This document shows positions 1 to 8,464 of a stretch of 64,000 bases of DNA, piece by piece (positions within the stretch are counted from its first letter, which is position 1; each line of letters starts with the position of its first letter). The stretch is taken from assembly GCF_003335105.1 (NCBI RefSeq), contig NZ_QFWQ01000006.1, positions 248,001 through 312,000 of the forward strand. Reading direction: 5' to 3'. Under the pieces are notes generated by a model. That model was not told the DNA's origin, made no database searches, and saw only the letters and a list, made by a program, of their open reading frames with translations. The translations under genes were made by a program, and so were the position numbers. The DNA comes from Rhodanobacter denitrificans (lineage in GTDB: Bacteria; Pseudomonadota; Gammaproteobacteria; Xanthomonadales; Rhodanobacteraceae).

Positions 1-130
1 CTTCATCACGCCGCCCGACATCACCTCGATGATCATGCTGGCGGTGCCGATGTGCCTGCTCTACGAGCTGGGCGTGCTGGCGGTGCGCTGGCTGGTGAAG
101 CCGGGTTCGCTGAAGCCCGACGCGGGCTGA
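1..130 (+). CDS. tatC: Sec-independent protein translocase TatC, C-terminal fragment
   Basis: Only the last 42 codons are in the window; the frame is open to the left edge and ends in TGA. They read FITPPDITSMIMLAVPMC followed by LLYELGVLAV, which is the last periplasmic loop and final transmembrane segment of TatC, ending in a short basic cytoplasmic tail. TatC is the polytopic receptor of the twin-arginine pathway that binds RR signal peptides of folded exported proteins. tatA and tatB would be expected to the left. A Tat-type substrate candidate lies further along the window (the FAD oxidase near 40 kb). The stop is 6 bp from the convergent end of priA, with no room for a terminator. Confidence 0.9.
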   Translation, partial: FITPPDITSMIMLAVPMCLLYELGVLAVRWLVKPGSLKPDAG

Positions 131-136
131 GCGCGT

Positions 137-2311
137 TCAGTACAGGTCGATCGGGTCGACGTCCAGCGACCAGCGCACCTTGCGCGCCGCCGGCAGTGCG
201 CCGAGCGCCACTTGCCATGGTCGCAGCATCGCGTGCAGCGCCTGTCGGCTGGCCGCCTCCAGCAGCAGCTGGCCGCGATGGCGGCCCGCGCGCAGCGGCA
301 TCGGCGCGGGCATCGGCCCGGCGACCTGCAGTCGGTCGTCCGGCGGCAGCGCAGCGTTCGCCGCGGCGAGGAAGGCCTCGACCAGCTCGCGCTGCGGCGC
401 CTCGGCACGCAGCAATACCTGATGGCTGTAAGGCGGCAGCCGGATCAGCCGGCGCTCGGCCAGCAGTTCGCGCGCGGCGGCGGCGTAACCGTGCGCCAGC
501 AGGCTGCGCAGCAGCGGGTGTTCCGGCTGGTGGGTCTGCAGCAGCACGCGGCCGGGCTTGCGCGCCCGTCCGGCGCGCCCAGCCACCTGCACCACCAGTT
601 GCGCCAGCCGTTCGCCGGCGCGGAAGTCGATGCTGTGCAGGCCTTCGTCCACGCCCACGATCGTGACCATGGTGAGGTTGGGCAGGTCGTGGCCCTTGGC
701 CAGCATCTGGGTGCCGACCAGGATCGCCGGCTGCTCGTCGCCGAGCGTGGCCAGCAATTGCTCGAATGAATCACGGCGGCGGGTGGTTTCGCGGTCCACG
801 CGCAGCACCGGCACCTGCGGGAACTGTGCGAGCAGCGCTTCCTCCAGCCGTTCGGTGCCCTGGCCCTGCGCCTTCAGGTCGCCGGCGCCGCACGCGGGGC
901 AGGCGGCCGGAACGCGCTGGCGAAAATCGCAATGGTGGCAGATCAGCTGGCGCCGGCCCGCGTGCAGGGTCAGCGGGCGCTCGCAGCGCGGGCAGGCCGC
1001 ATGCCAGCCGCAGGCGTGGCACAGCAGCACCGGCGCGTAGCCGCGGCGGTTGCGGAACACCAGCGCCTGCTCGCCGCGCGCCACCGTCTCCGCCACCGCC
1101 GCCAGCAGCGCCGGCGACATGCCGTGCTCCAGCCGCTGCGCGCGCATGTCGATGATCTGCACCTGCGGCGGCCGCACCGCACCGGGCCGCGCGCGCAGGT
1201 GCAGGGTGCGGTAGCGGCCGGCCTCGGCATTCGCCAGCGATTCCAGCGACGGCGTGCCCGAGCCCAGCAGCACCGGCACACCCAGCGCGCGGGCGCGCAC
1301 CAGGGCCAGGTCGCGGGCATGGTAGCGGAAGCCTTCCTGCTGTTTGTAGGCGCTGTCGTGTTCCTCGTCGACGATGATCAGCCCGGCCTGCGGCAGCGGC
1401 GTGAACACCGCCGAACGCGTGCCCAGGATCACCCGTGCACTGCCGGCGCGAGCGCGCAGCCAGGCACGTGCGCGATCGCCTTCGGACAGGTTGGAATGCA
1501 GCACCTCGACGCTCACCCCGAGCCGCTCGCGCAGGCGCCGCACGGTCTGCGGGGCCAGGCCGATCTCCGGCACCAGCAGCAGCGCCTGTTGGCCCCGCGC
1601 CAGCACCTGCTCGATCAAGGCCAGGTAGACCTCGGTCTTGCCGCTGCCGGTGACGCCGTCGAGCAGGAACGGGTGGTAGCGGCCGAAGCTGGCACCGACG
1701 GCGGCGACTGCCTGCTGTTGCTCGTCGTTGAGTGGCGGTGCCAGCGATGGCGGCAGCCGACGATCGGGCGGCGGCCGTTCGCTGCGTTCGAGCAGGCCGG
1801 CCGCGGCCAACCGGCGCGCCGCTTCGCGCCAGCCGGGCTGGCGTTCGCCCAGCTCCTGCGCGCCCAGCGCACCGCCGGCCAGCAGGGCCAGCAGCGCCTT
1901 GCTGCCGCCGCGCCGGCTGCCCGCATCGTGGGCGCTCTGGCCGGCGCCGGTGAGCGACCAGTATTCGTCGCCGATCGGCGGCAGCGGCTTCGCCTCGCGC
2001 AGGGCGAGCGGCAGGGCGTTGGCATAGGCCTCGCCCGGCGCGCCGAGCCAGTAGTCCGCGGCCCAGGCCAGCGTCTGCATCAGCTCGGCGTCGAGCAGCG
2101 CGTCGTCGTCGAGCAGCCGCAGCGCCTGCTTCAGGCGGCCGCCATCGACCGCCGCCTCGGCCTCGATCGCCACCACCACGCCGACCAGCCGATGCCGGCC
2201 GAACGGCACCTGCAGCCGGCTGCCCACGCGAGCCTCGCCCGCCGCGGGCGGCAGGTAATCGAACAGGCTGGGCAGGGGAACCGGCAGGGCGACGCGAAGG
2301 ACGGCGGGCAT
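137..2311 (-). CDS. priA: Primosomal protein N' (replication restart helicase PriA)
   Basis: 724 residues, normal for PriA. It reloads DnaB at stalled or repaired forks, binding fork DNA and PriB/DnaT and acting as a 3'-5' superfamily 2 helicase. In order it shows an N-terminal DNA-binding region (FDYLPPAAGEARVGSRLQVPFG), Walker A GVTGSGKTEVYL, DEEHD box, SGTPSLES motif III, a cysteine-rich zinc insertion (CHACGWHAACPRC and a second CHHC/CPAC set) and the late helicase motifs VGTQMLAKGHD and QVAGRAGRA. The start is an ATG directly before MPAVLRVALPVPLPSLFDYL. It is transcribed towards tatC. Its upstream region holds the palindromes and DnaA-box-like sites described separately. Confidence 0.97.
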   Translation of the reverse strand: MPAVLRVALPVPLPSLFDYLPPAAGEARVGSRLQVPFGRHRLVGVVVAIEAEAAVDGGRLKQALRLLDDDALLDAELMQTLAWAADYWLGAPGEAYANALPLALREAKPLPPIGDEYWSLTGAGQSAHDAGSRRGGSKALLALLAGGALGAQELGERQPGWREAARRLAAAGLLERSERPPPDRRLPPSLAPPLNDEQQQAVAAVGASFGRYHPFLLDGVTGSGKTEVYLALIEQVLARGQQALLLVPEIGLAPQTVRRLRERLGVSVEVLHSNLSEGDRARAWLRARAGSARVILGTRSAVFTPLPQAGLIIVDEEHDSAYKQQEGFRYHARDLALVRARALGVPVLLGSGTPSLESLANAEAGRYRTLHLRARPGAVRPPQVQIIDMRAQRLEHGMSPALLAAVAETVARGEQALVFRNRRGYAPVLLCHACGWHAACPRCERPLTLHAGRRQLICHHCDFRQRVPAACPACGAGDLKAQGQGTERLEEALLAQFPQVPVLRVDRETTRRRDSFEQLLATLGDEQPAILVGTQMLAKGHDLPNLTMVTIVGVDEGLHSIDFRAGERLAQLVVQVAGRAGRARKPGRVLLQTHQPEHPLLRSLLAHGYAAAARELLAERRLIRLPPYSHQVLLRAEAPQRELVEAFLAAANAALPPDDRLQVAGPMPAPMPLRAGRHRGQLLLEAASRQALHAMLRPWQVALGALPAARKVRWSLDVDPIDLY

Positions 2312-2469
2312 GGACTACCTCGTGGCGGCACAGTGTAACTGCGGCCGTCGCCGGGCCCGCGGCGAGGGTGTTGATGGGAAGCGTGGCGTACCTGCTCGAG
2401 TTGCGCGAACTTGCTGTCCGGTTATCGAGGAATCCAGGCTAAGTGGCTATCCCCGGGAAGTTTTTGCGT

Positions 2470-2492
2470 TTATCCACAGCAGCTGTGGATAA
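2470..2492. promoter_or_regulatory. Inverted pair of DnaA-box-like sites upstream of priA
   Basis: The arms TTATCCACAGC (2470-2480) and GCTGTGGATAA (2482-2492) are perfect inverse complements around a single A. Each contains the consensus DnaA 9-mer TTATCCACA (TTATNCACA). A third, degenerate copy, TGTGGATGC, follows at 2496-2504. The pair is about 160 bp upstream of the priA start. This is exact sequence observation; binding by DnaA is inferred from the consensus. It could be an autonomous regulatory box, a DnaA titration site, or a protein-independent hairpin. Confidence 0.55.
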
Positions 2493-2528
2493 GTCTGTGG
2501 ATGCAGCGGGGAGGGGGAGCCTCAAAGC

Positions 2529-2546
2529 GCGCCGTGGCGCCTTTTT
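2529..2546 (-). terminator. Weak terminator-like hairpin with T-run
   Basis: A GC-rich inverted repeat (GCGCC then GGCGC, 2529-2540) is followed by CTTTTTC on the plus strand. The T-run orientation suits plus-strand transcription, although both flanking genes are read on the minus strand, so its assignment is doubtful. The loop is very small (2-4 nt). Confidence 0.25.
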
Positions 2547-2590
2547 CGTCAGTCTGACGACGTTTTGGTCAGGTAAAAATTCCTTTTACC
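2546..2590. repeat. Two further inverted repeats in the AT-rich part of the spacer
   Basis: TCGTCAG (2546-2552), a central T, then CTGACGA (2554-2560) form a perfect 15-bp odd palindrome. Twelve bases later GGTAAAA (2572-2578) and TTTTACC (2584-2590) form a 7-bp stem with a 5-nt loop. Both could be operator half-sites for a dimeric regulator or RNA hairpins. No consensus that I know fits them. Confidence 0.4.
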
Positions 2591-2712
2591 ATCAATTATT
2601 TGCAAATTTCGTTGAGCAGCAGTTCACACAATTGACAAACCGCCCCCGGTTGCCTTGACAGGCTCATGACGCTGTGCAAAACCCACGCAGGCCTGCCGGT
2701 CGGGGAGTGGCC

Positions 2713-3909
2713 TCAGTGGGCCGCGCCGAGCAGCAGGGCGATCGCCAGCGCGAATATCAACAGCCAGAAGTAGCACCAGCCGATGCACCAGAATTTCAGC
2801 AGGGTCATTGGCCAGCCCTGGCGATAGATCCGTTTCTGCGTGAGCAGCAGGTAGACCGGAATCCACAGGATCAGCGCGGCCTGCAGCCAGCCCAGCGCGT
2901 GACCAGCCCAGGCCGCATGCGGCTGCAGCCAGGTCGACAGCATGCCGACGAGAGTGAGCAGCAGCAGGCTGAGGAACATGAACGCGTGGCTGTGCAGGGC
3001 CACGATCAGGTGTTCCATGTACAGCCGCCGGCGGAACACGTAGAACAGTTCCAGCAGGACCGCGAAGAGCGGGATCAGCACGAACATGGTCGGCGGCAGC
3101 GTGCCGAAGACGCCATTGATCATCCGCTGCTTCGCCTCGGCGCTGGCCGCGGCATCGCCATGCCTGAAGATCCGCAAGTTCTCCTGGAGACGGTGGCCCA
3201 GCTCGGTCAGGCGCGCGTTGGCGGCGTCGGGAAGCCAGCGGATCCGCACCGGCGCCGATTCCTGCCGGATCCTCCGGCGCGCGGCATCGTCCGGTGGAGT
3301 GGGAGCGGTTTTCGCGGCCTCCGGCGGCTTCACCGCCACGGAAGCGGCCGGGGCTGGCGCCGCGCCGAGTTCGGCCAGGCGGCGCTCGGCCTTCCGGCGC
3401 AGGTCGCGCTCGTCGACATCGGCCTGCTCCAGCAGGTTCGGCGGCAGCACGCCGGTTGCGCGGGCGCGCTGCAGATCGTCGAGCTGCTTCTGCAAGGCCT
3501 CACGCACCCCGGCCGGGTCGGCGGCGGTTTCGATCGCCCGGCTGTCCACGTTCAGCAGGGGGCGCCCGTTCGCGGGCATCTTGCCGGCGACCTGGTCGAT
3601 CGCCAGGTGGAACACGAAGAACGACAGCAGGCACAGCACGAACATCAGCCGGAACGGCGCGATGTAGCGCACCCGCCGGCCGGCGAAATACTCCAGGGTG
3701 AGGAAGCCGGGCTTGAACAACAGCGGTGGCAGCGTGTGCACGATGCGGCCGTCGATGTGCAGTACCGTCTCGACGGTTTCCTCGACCATGTGGTGCATCG
3801 GCTTCAGCATGCTATGGATCGACTGCCCGCACTCATGGCAGAACTCGCCCTGCATCGCGGTGCCGCAGTTGGCGCAATGCAGTCCTTCGTGGCTGGTCAG
3901 CTGCTTCAT
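2713..3909 (-). CDS. DUF3667 family membrane protein with zinc-ribbon N-terminus
   Basis: 398 residues from the ATG that gives MKQLTSHEGLHCANCG; a longer in-frame start upstream adds 13 residues without family character. The N-terminus carries a CxxC...CxxC ribbon (HCANCGTAM, then FCHECGQ), followed by an amphipathic stretch (MHHMVEETVE) and TM segments starting with PLLFKPGFLTLEYFAGRRVR. A long Ala/Pro-rich soluble loop (around residues 130-260) separates the first TM from a cluster of about four C-terminal TM helices. This order fits the DUF3667 family, whose function is unknown. It is a single gene divergent from the MATE exporter. The zinc ribbon suggests a structural or redox role, but nothing in the sequence decides it. 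Confidence 0.75.
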   Translation of the reverse strand: MKQLTSHEGLHCANCGTAMQGEFCHECGQSIHSMLKPMHHMVEETVETVLHIDGRIVHTLPPLLFKPGFLTLEYFAGRRVRYIAPFRLMFVLCLLSFFVFHLAIDQVAGKMPANGRPLLNVDSRAIETAADPAGVREALQKQLDDLQRARATGVLPPNLLEQADVDERDLRRKAERRLAELGAAPAPAASVAVKPPEAAKTAPTPPDDAARRRIRQESAPVRIRWLPDAANARLTELGHRLQENLRIFRHGDAAASAEAKQRMINGVFGTLPPTMFVLIPLFAVLLELFYVFRRRLYMEHLIVALHSHAFMFLSLLLLTLVGMLSTWLQPHAAWAGHALGWLQAALILWIPVYLLLTQKRIYRQGWPMTLLKFWCIGWCYFWLLIFALAIALLLGAAH

Positions 3910-4015
3910 CGCGGTTTCCGTCCGTTGCAGCGGGCGATCTTCGCACACGCCGGTGGCGGGGCGGCCGTGACGAATGGCTCAGGTAGAATGACCGGCCCTG
4001 GAGTCTGCTGCGCCG

Positions 4016-5401
4016 ATGAAGTCCCTCCGTCCCGAACGCGCCCATCTGCTGCACGAGGTGAGCGCCACCGTGCGCCTGGCACTGCCGCTGATCGCCGCCC
4101 AGCTGGCTGCGGTCGGCAGCAACGTGATCGACGCGGTGCTGGCCGGGCACGTCAGTGCTCACGTGCTGGGTGCGGTGGCGGTGGGCGCCAGCATCTGGTC
4201 GCTGGCGATCGTCTGCGGCATCGGCATGATGATGGCGGTGCCGCCGTCGGTGGCCCAGCTCGACGGCGCCGGGCGCCGCGGCGAGGTCGGCGCGGTATTC
4301 CACCAGGCGCTGTGGCTGGCGCTGGGCATGGGCGCGCTGCTGTGGTTCGCGGTGCGCCACGCGGAGCCGCTGATCGAGCTGATCGGGGTGACGGCGAGCC
4401 TGCGCCACGACGTGCAGCGCTTCCTGCTGGCGATCAGCTGGGGCGCGCCGGCGCTGACCTGCTACTTCGCGCTGCGCGGCCTCTCCGAAGGGCTGTCGCT
4501 GACCCGGCCGTCGATGTACTTCAGCCTCGGCGGGCTGGTGTTGCTGGTGCCGCTGGGCTACGTGTTGATGTTCGGCAAGCTGGGCATCCCGCCGCAGGGC
4601 GCGCACGGTTGCGGCGTGGCCACCGCGATCGTGCTGTGGCTGGAAACGCTGGCGTTCGGCCTCTACGTGATGCTCCGGCGCAACTACCACGGGCTGGGGC
4701 TGTTCGAGCGCTTCGAGTGGCCGCACCTGCGCCGGATCGGCCAGCTGGTGCATATCGGCCTGCCGATGGCGGTGACCCTGCTGGCCGAAGCGGGCCTGTT
4801 CGTGGCCACTGCGCTGATCATCGCCACGCTGGGCGAGGACGTGATCGCCAGCCACCAGGTGGCGATCAACATCGCCTCGCTGTTCTTCATGATCCCGCTC
4901 GGCCTGGCCATGGCGATCACCGTGCGCGTGGGCAACGCGGTGGGCCGCGGCGACGAGCGCGGCGTGCGCTACGCCGGCTTCTGCGGCATCGGCCTGACCC
5001 TGCTCACCCAGCTGTTCTCGGCCGGCCTGATGCTGGGCCTGCCGCACTTCATCGCCGCGCTCTACACGCACGAGCCGAAGGTGATCGCGCTGGCCGCGCA
5101 GCTGATCATGCTGGCCGGGCTGTTCCAGTTCTCCGACGGCATCCAGGTCGCCGCGAACGGCGCGCTGCGCGGCCTCAAGGACACCCGCGTGCCGATGGCG
5201 ATCACCCTGTTCGCCTACTGGATGGTCGGCATGCCGGTGGGCTGGTGGCTGGCCTTCCGCCACGGCATGGGCGCGCGCGGGATGTGGATCGGCCTGATCG
5301 CCGGGCTGTCGGTGGCGGCCGCGATGCTGTTCACCCGCTTCTGGCGCAGCGCCTGGAAACAGCGCTGGCGCCGTCACCTGCCGATGACCGCGCCCGCCTG
5401 A
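4016..5401 (+). CDS. MATE family multidrug/cation antiporter (NorM-like)
   Basis: 461 residues with about 12 hydrophobic segments in two pseudo-repeated halves, the usual MATE size. The N-terminal helix motif LALPLIAAQLAAVGSNVIDA, with VLAGHVSAHVLGAVAVG after it, is the standard MATE TM1-TM2 region, and the second half repeats it (HIGLPMAVTLLAEAGLF). Family members export cationic drugs and metabolites using Na+ or H+ gradients across the inner membrane. The start ATG has GGAG about 12 nt upstream. sppA follows 36 bp downstream on the same strand, so the two may share a transcript. Substrate is not predictable from sequence. Confidence 0.9.
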   Translation: MKSLRPERAHLLHEVSATVRLALPLIAAQLAAVGSNVIDAVLAGHVSAHVLGAVAVGASIWSLAIVCGIGMMMAVPPSVAQLDGAGRRGEVGAVFHQALWLALGMGALLWFAVRHAEPLIELIGVTASLRHDVQRFLLAISWGAPALTCYFALRGLSEGLSLTRPSMYFSLGGLVLLVPLGYVLMFGKLGIPPQGAHGCGVATAIVLWLETLAFGLYVMLRRNYHGLGLFERFEWPHLRRIGQLVHIGLPMAVTLLAEAGLFVATALIIATLGEDVIASHQVAINIASLFFMIPLGLAMAITVRVGNAVGRGDERGVRYAGFCGIGLTLLTQLFSAGLMLGLPHFIAALYTHEPKVIALAAQLIMLAGLFQFSDGIQVAANGALRGLKDTRVPMAITLFAYWMVGMPVGWWLAFRHGMGARGMWIGLIAGLSVAAAMLFTRFWRSAWKQRWRRHLPMTAPA

Positions 5402-5437
5402 CCGGCTACGCTTGACCCGACGATTCCGGATACCTAC

Positions 5438-7318
5438 ATGACGCTTCCGCCACCGCTACCGCCCCGCCGCAACGAATTCTGGGCCTTCCTGCGCATGCTC
5501 GGGCGCGGCATCAATCTGCTGCGGCTGGTGATCCTCAACCTGGTGTTCTTCGGCGTGCTGTTCGTGCTCGTCTTGCTGCTGACCGCCGGCATCGCGGGCA
5601 GCCGGATGGAGCGCGCGGTGCAGGACGACAGCGTGCTGGTGATCCGGCCGCAGGGCCAGCTGGTCGAGCAATACAGCATCGATCCGCTGCGACGGGCGCT
5701 GGCCGGGCTGTCCGGCGAGGAGCCGAAGCAGGTGCAGCTGCGCGACCTGGTCGGCGCGATCGACGCGGCGGCGAAGGACAAGCGGATCAGCCGCATCCTG
5801 CTGCTGCCGGACGAACTGCAGGGCGGCGGCTTCGCCGCGTTGCGCGAGGTCGGCGCGGCGCTGGACCGTTTCCGCGCCGCGGGCAAGCCGGTGGTTGCGT
5901 GGGCGGTGAACCTGGACCAGGGCCAGTACTACCTCGCCGCGCATGCCGACCGCCTGCTGGTCGACCCGCAGGGCGGCGTGATGCTCACCGGTCTGGCCAA
6001 CTACCGGCTGTTCTACAAGGACCTGCTGGACAAGCTCGGCGTCGACGTGCACCTGTTCCGCGTCGGCGAGTTCAAGAGCGCGGCCGAGCCGTACATCCTC
6101 GACCACGCCTCGGCGGAGGCGAAGCAGGCCGACAGCTACTGGATGGGCGGCCTGTGGGACGGCTACCTCGACGAGGTGGCGGCCATGCGCAAGCTGGATC
6201 CGGCGACGCTGCGCGACGACATCGACAACCTGCCGCAGCATATCGCCGGGACCCGCGGCAACCTGGCGCAGCTGGCGCTGGACCAGCATCTGGTCGACGG
6301 CCTGGCCACGCGCAGCGAACTGATCGCGATGATGCGCGGGGAGGGCGTGCCGGCGGACAAGAAAGGCCACAGCTTCCGCCAGGTCGACCTGGGCCGTTAC
6401 GCCGCCGGCCTGCCGCAGGACGGCGGCGCGTTCGCGCCCGGCGTGGCGATCGTGGTGGCCGAGGGCGAGATCGCCGGCGGCAAGCGCGCGGCCGGTTCGA
6501 TCGGCGGCGAGTCCACCGCGGCGCTGATCCGCAGCGCGCGCGAGGACCGCAAGACCAAGGCGCTGGTGCTGCGGGTGAACTCGCCCGGCGGTGAGGTGTA
6601 CGCGGCCGAGCAGATCCGTCGCGAGATCGAGCTGACTCGCGGCGCGGGCATCCCGGTGGTGGTGTCGATGGGCAACGTGGCGGCCAGCGGCGGCTACTGG
6701 ATCGCGATGAACGCGAACCGCATCTATGCCGAACCGAACACCATCACCGGCTCGATCGGCATCTTCGGCATGTACTACACGGTGCCGAACACGCTGGCCA
6801 AGCTGGGCATCCAGAGCGATGGCGTCGGCACCGGGCCGATGGCCGGTGCCTTCGACATCACCCGTCCGCTCGACCCGAAGGTCGGCACGGTGATCCAGGC
6901 GGTCATCGACAAGGGCTACCGCGACTTCGTCGGCAACGTGGCGAAGGCGCGCGGCAAGAGCTACGAGGCGATCGACACAATCGCCCAGGGCCGGGTGTGG
7001 ACCGGCAAGCAGGCGCTCGAGCGCGGCCTGGTCGACCGCCTCGGCGGACTGGACGCGGCGGTCGCCGACGCGGCAGGCCTGGCCAGGCTGGGCAAGGGCT
7101 ATCCGGTGCGCTACGTGGAGGCGCCGCTGGGCGGCTTTGAGCGATTCCTGATCGGGCTCAACCAAGGCGCCGGTGTGCGCCTGCTGCAGTCGTGGGGCGT
7201 ACGCCTGCCGGTTTGGTTCGCCCAGCTGCCGACGCTGGCACCGGAACTCGAATGGCTGCGCAACGCGAAGGCCGGCACGCCGAACATCTACGCGGATTGC
7301 CTGTGCAGTCCGCGCTGA
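5438..7318 (+). CDS. sppA: Signal peptide peptidase SppA, 67-kDa type
   Basis: 626 residues, the long (tandem-domain) form as in E. coli. It is an inner-membrane protease that degrades released signal peptides. A single N-terminal TM segment (INLLRLVILNLVFFGVLFV) anchors two ClpP-like serine protease domains. The lysine of the Ser-Lys dyad is K213 in FRVGEFKSAAEPY. The nucleophile is S417 in GNVAASGGYWIA, preceded by the VNSPGGEVYA oxyanion motif. The order (Lys in the N-terminal domain, Ser in the C-terminal domain) matches SppA67A. It lies 36 bp after the MATE gene and is followed convergently by a small lipoprotein gene. Confidence 0.95.
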   Translation: MTLPPPLPPRRNEFWAFLRMLGRGINLLRLVILNLVFFGVLFVLVLLLTAGIAGSRMERAVQDDSVLVIRPQGQLVEQYSIDPLRRALAGLSGEEPKQVQLRDLVGAIDAAAKDKRISRILLLPDELQGGGFAALREVGAALDRFRAAGKPVVAWAVNLDQGQYYLAAHADRLLVDPQGGVMLTGLANYRLFYKDLLDKLGVDVHLFRVGEFKSAAEPYILDHASAEAKQADSYWMGGLWDGYLDEVAAMRKLDPATLRDDIDNLPQHIAGTRGNLAQLALDQHLVDGLATRSELIAMMRGEGVPADKKGHSFRQVDLGRYAAGLPQDGGAFAPGVAIVVAEGEIAGGKRAAGSIGGESTAALIRSAREDRKTKALVLRVNSPGGEVYAAEQIRREIELTRGAGIPVVVSMGNVAASGGYWIAMNANRIYAEPNTITGSIGIFGMYYTVPNTLAKLGIQSDGVGTGPMAGAFDITRPLDPKVGTVIQAVIDKGYRDFVGNVAKARGKSYEAIDTIAQGRVWTGKQALERGLVDRLGGLDAAVADAAGLARLGKGYPVRYVEAPLGGFERFLIGLNQGAGVRLLQSWGVRLPVWFAQLPTLAPELEWLRNAKAGTPNIYADCLCSPR

Positions 7319-7347
7319 ACCGGATAGGTCGCTGAGCGGAAGCGTGC

Positions 7348-7557
7348 CTACTGCGCCTGCGCCTCGATCTGCTTGCGCTGCTCCTCGGTCTGCTTGTCGA
7401 CTGTCTTCTGCACGTCCTTCGCGCGCTGCTCATCCGCCTTCAGCGCGTCGAACGGCGTGGCGGTGTCGGCGGACGCCGGCTTGGCCTGGGGTTCCGGCGG
7501 CTTGCCGGAGCAGGCGCCGAGGGCAAGGACGCAGAGCAGGAGCGGCAGCGGTTTCAT
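7348..7557 (-). CDS. Small putative lipoprotein
   Basis: 69 residues from the ATG giving MKPLPLLLCVLALGACSGK. The basic-hydrophobic start and lipobox LGAC mark a lipoprotein signal with lipidation on the Cys. The mature part is short, charged and Lys/Glu/Gln-rich (ADEQRAKDVQKTVDKQTEEQ) and predicted to be a single coiled-coil helix. Xanthomonad genomes carry many such small envelope lipoproteins of unknown role. A 14-residue upstream extension is open but lacks any signal character and was left out. It is convergent to sppA (29 bp apart) and divergent from the SDR gene. Confidence 0.7.
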   Translation of the reverse strand: MKPLPLLLCVLALGACSGKPPEPQAKPASADTATPFDALKADEQRAKDVQKTVDKQTEEQRKQIEAQAQ

Positions 7558-7659
7558 GACGGTTCTCGCGCGGGATCGACCCGCCGAGTGTCCCGCCATG
7601 CCCCGCCGCAGGCAAGGCGCCGCCTAGGCGCGGCGTGATCGACGCTTTAAGCTGCGCGC

Positions 7660-8442
7660 ATGGACAGCCGCCTCGACACCTGGCAACTGCACGGCCACAC
7701 CGCCCTGGTCACCGGCGCCAGCAAGGGCATCGGCTACGCCACCGCGCGCGAGCTGGCCGGGCGCGGCGCCGACCTGCTGCTGGTGGCGCGCGACGAGGAC
7801 TACCTCGAGCAGGTGCGGGTGGAGCTGGCCGACGAATTCGCCGACGTCGAGGTGCTGGCGTTCGGCGCCGATCTGGTCGACGCGGAGGAGCGCCTGGCGG
7901 TGTTCGACTGGATCGCCGACCTCGGCGCGCCGGTGTCGCTGCTGGTGAACAACGCCGGCGGCAACCAGCCCGGCGCCACGCTGGACTATCGCGAGGAGGA
8001 CTACCGCGCGATCTTCGAGCAGAACCTGTTCTCCGCGTTCGAGATGTGCCGGCTGGCGCATCCGCAGCTGGTGCAGCATGCGAATGCGGCGATCGTCAAC
8101 GTGGGTTCGGTGTCGGGCATCACCCACGTGCGCACCGGCGCGCCCTACGGCATGAGCAAGGCGGCGTTGCACCAGCTCACCCGCAACCTTGCCGCCGAAT
8201 GGGCGGTGGACGGCATCCGCGTCAACGCGGTGGCGCCGTGGTACATCCGCACCCAGCGCACCGATCCGGCGCTGGCCGATGCCGACTACCTGGACGAGGT
8301 GCTGGATCGCACCCCGCTGAAGCGGATCGGTGAGCCGGAGGAGGTGGCCGCGGCGATCGCCTTCCTGTGCCTGCCGGCGGCCAGCTACATCACTGGCCAG
8401 GTGCTGGCGGTGGACGGCGGGTTCCTGAGCTACGGGTTCTGA
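7660..8442 (+). CDS. SDR family NAD(P)-dependent oxidoreductase (tropinone reductase-like)
   Basis: 260 residues, a classical short-chain dehydrogenase. It has the cofactor motif TGASKGIG, the LVNNAGGN segment, the catalytic serine region VNVGSVSG and YGMSKAALHQ (Y163, K167). The C-terminus ITGQVLAVDGGFLSYGF is typical of the tropinone-reductase-like subgroup. The N-terminal sequence WQLHGHTALVTGAS and the VARDEDYLEQ loop suggest NADP(H) use, since an Arg follows the second strand; this is inference. The substrate is unknown. It stands alone, convergent with the DegV-like gene (22 bp apart), with no clear terminator between. Confidence 0.88.
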   Translation: MDSRLDTWQLHGHTALVTGASKGIGYATARELAGRGADLLLVARDEDYLEQVRVELADEFADVEVLAFGADLVDAEERLAVFDWIADLGAPVSLLVNNAGGNQPGATLDYREEDYRAIFEQNLFSAFEMCRLAHPQLVQHANAAIVNVGSVSGITHVRTGAPYGMSKAALHQLTRNLAAEWAVDGIRVNAVAPWYIRTQRTDPALADADYLDEVLDRTPLKRIGEPEEVAAAIAFLCLPAASYITGQVLAVDGGFLSYGF

Positions 8443-8464
8443 GCGCCGGGTGGCTCGCCGCCGG

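Larger units (their letters stand above)
2312..2712. other. 400-bp non-coding spacer between priA and the DUF3667 gene, rich in palindromes
   Basis: No convincing gene: the one frame of some length (72 codons around 2443) has no family signal. The first half is GC-rich. From about 2545 to 2650 the sequence is markedly AT-rich compared with its surroundings. Four separate inverted repeats occur within 120 bp (2470-2492, 2529-2540, 2546-2560, 2572-2590). priA reads away to the left and the DUF3667 gene runs towards this spacer from the right, so the spacer must hold the priA promoter and the 3' end of the DUF3667 transcript. Confidence 0.6.

Noticed and set aside
2470-2492. The DnaA-box pair as a chromosomal origin (oriC)
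   Set aside because: Only two good boxes. oriC in this group is expected near dnaA/rpmH, which are not in the window.
2310-2658. Short plus-strand frames in the priA upstream spacer
   Set aside because: No Shine-Dalgarno, no family signal, and they cross AT-rich palindromes.
2674-5415. Very long plus-strand open frame (913 codons) across the DUF3667 and MATE genes
   Set aside because: Opposite or out-of-frame to recognised genes. GC-rich codon bias removes stops in shadow frames, and the protein is Arg/His/Gln-rich with no motifs.
7621-7660. Possible CRISPR, tRNA or mobile element anywhere in the window
   Set aside because: No repeat-spacer array, cloverleaf, transposase or integrase motifs were seen in reading both strands.
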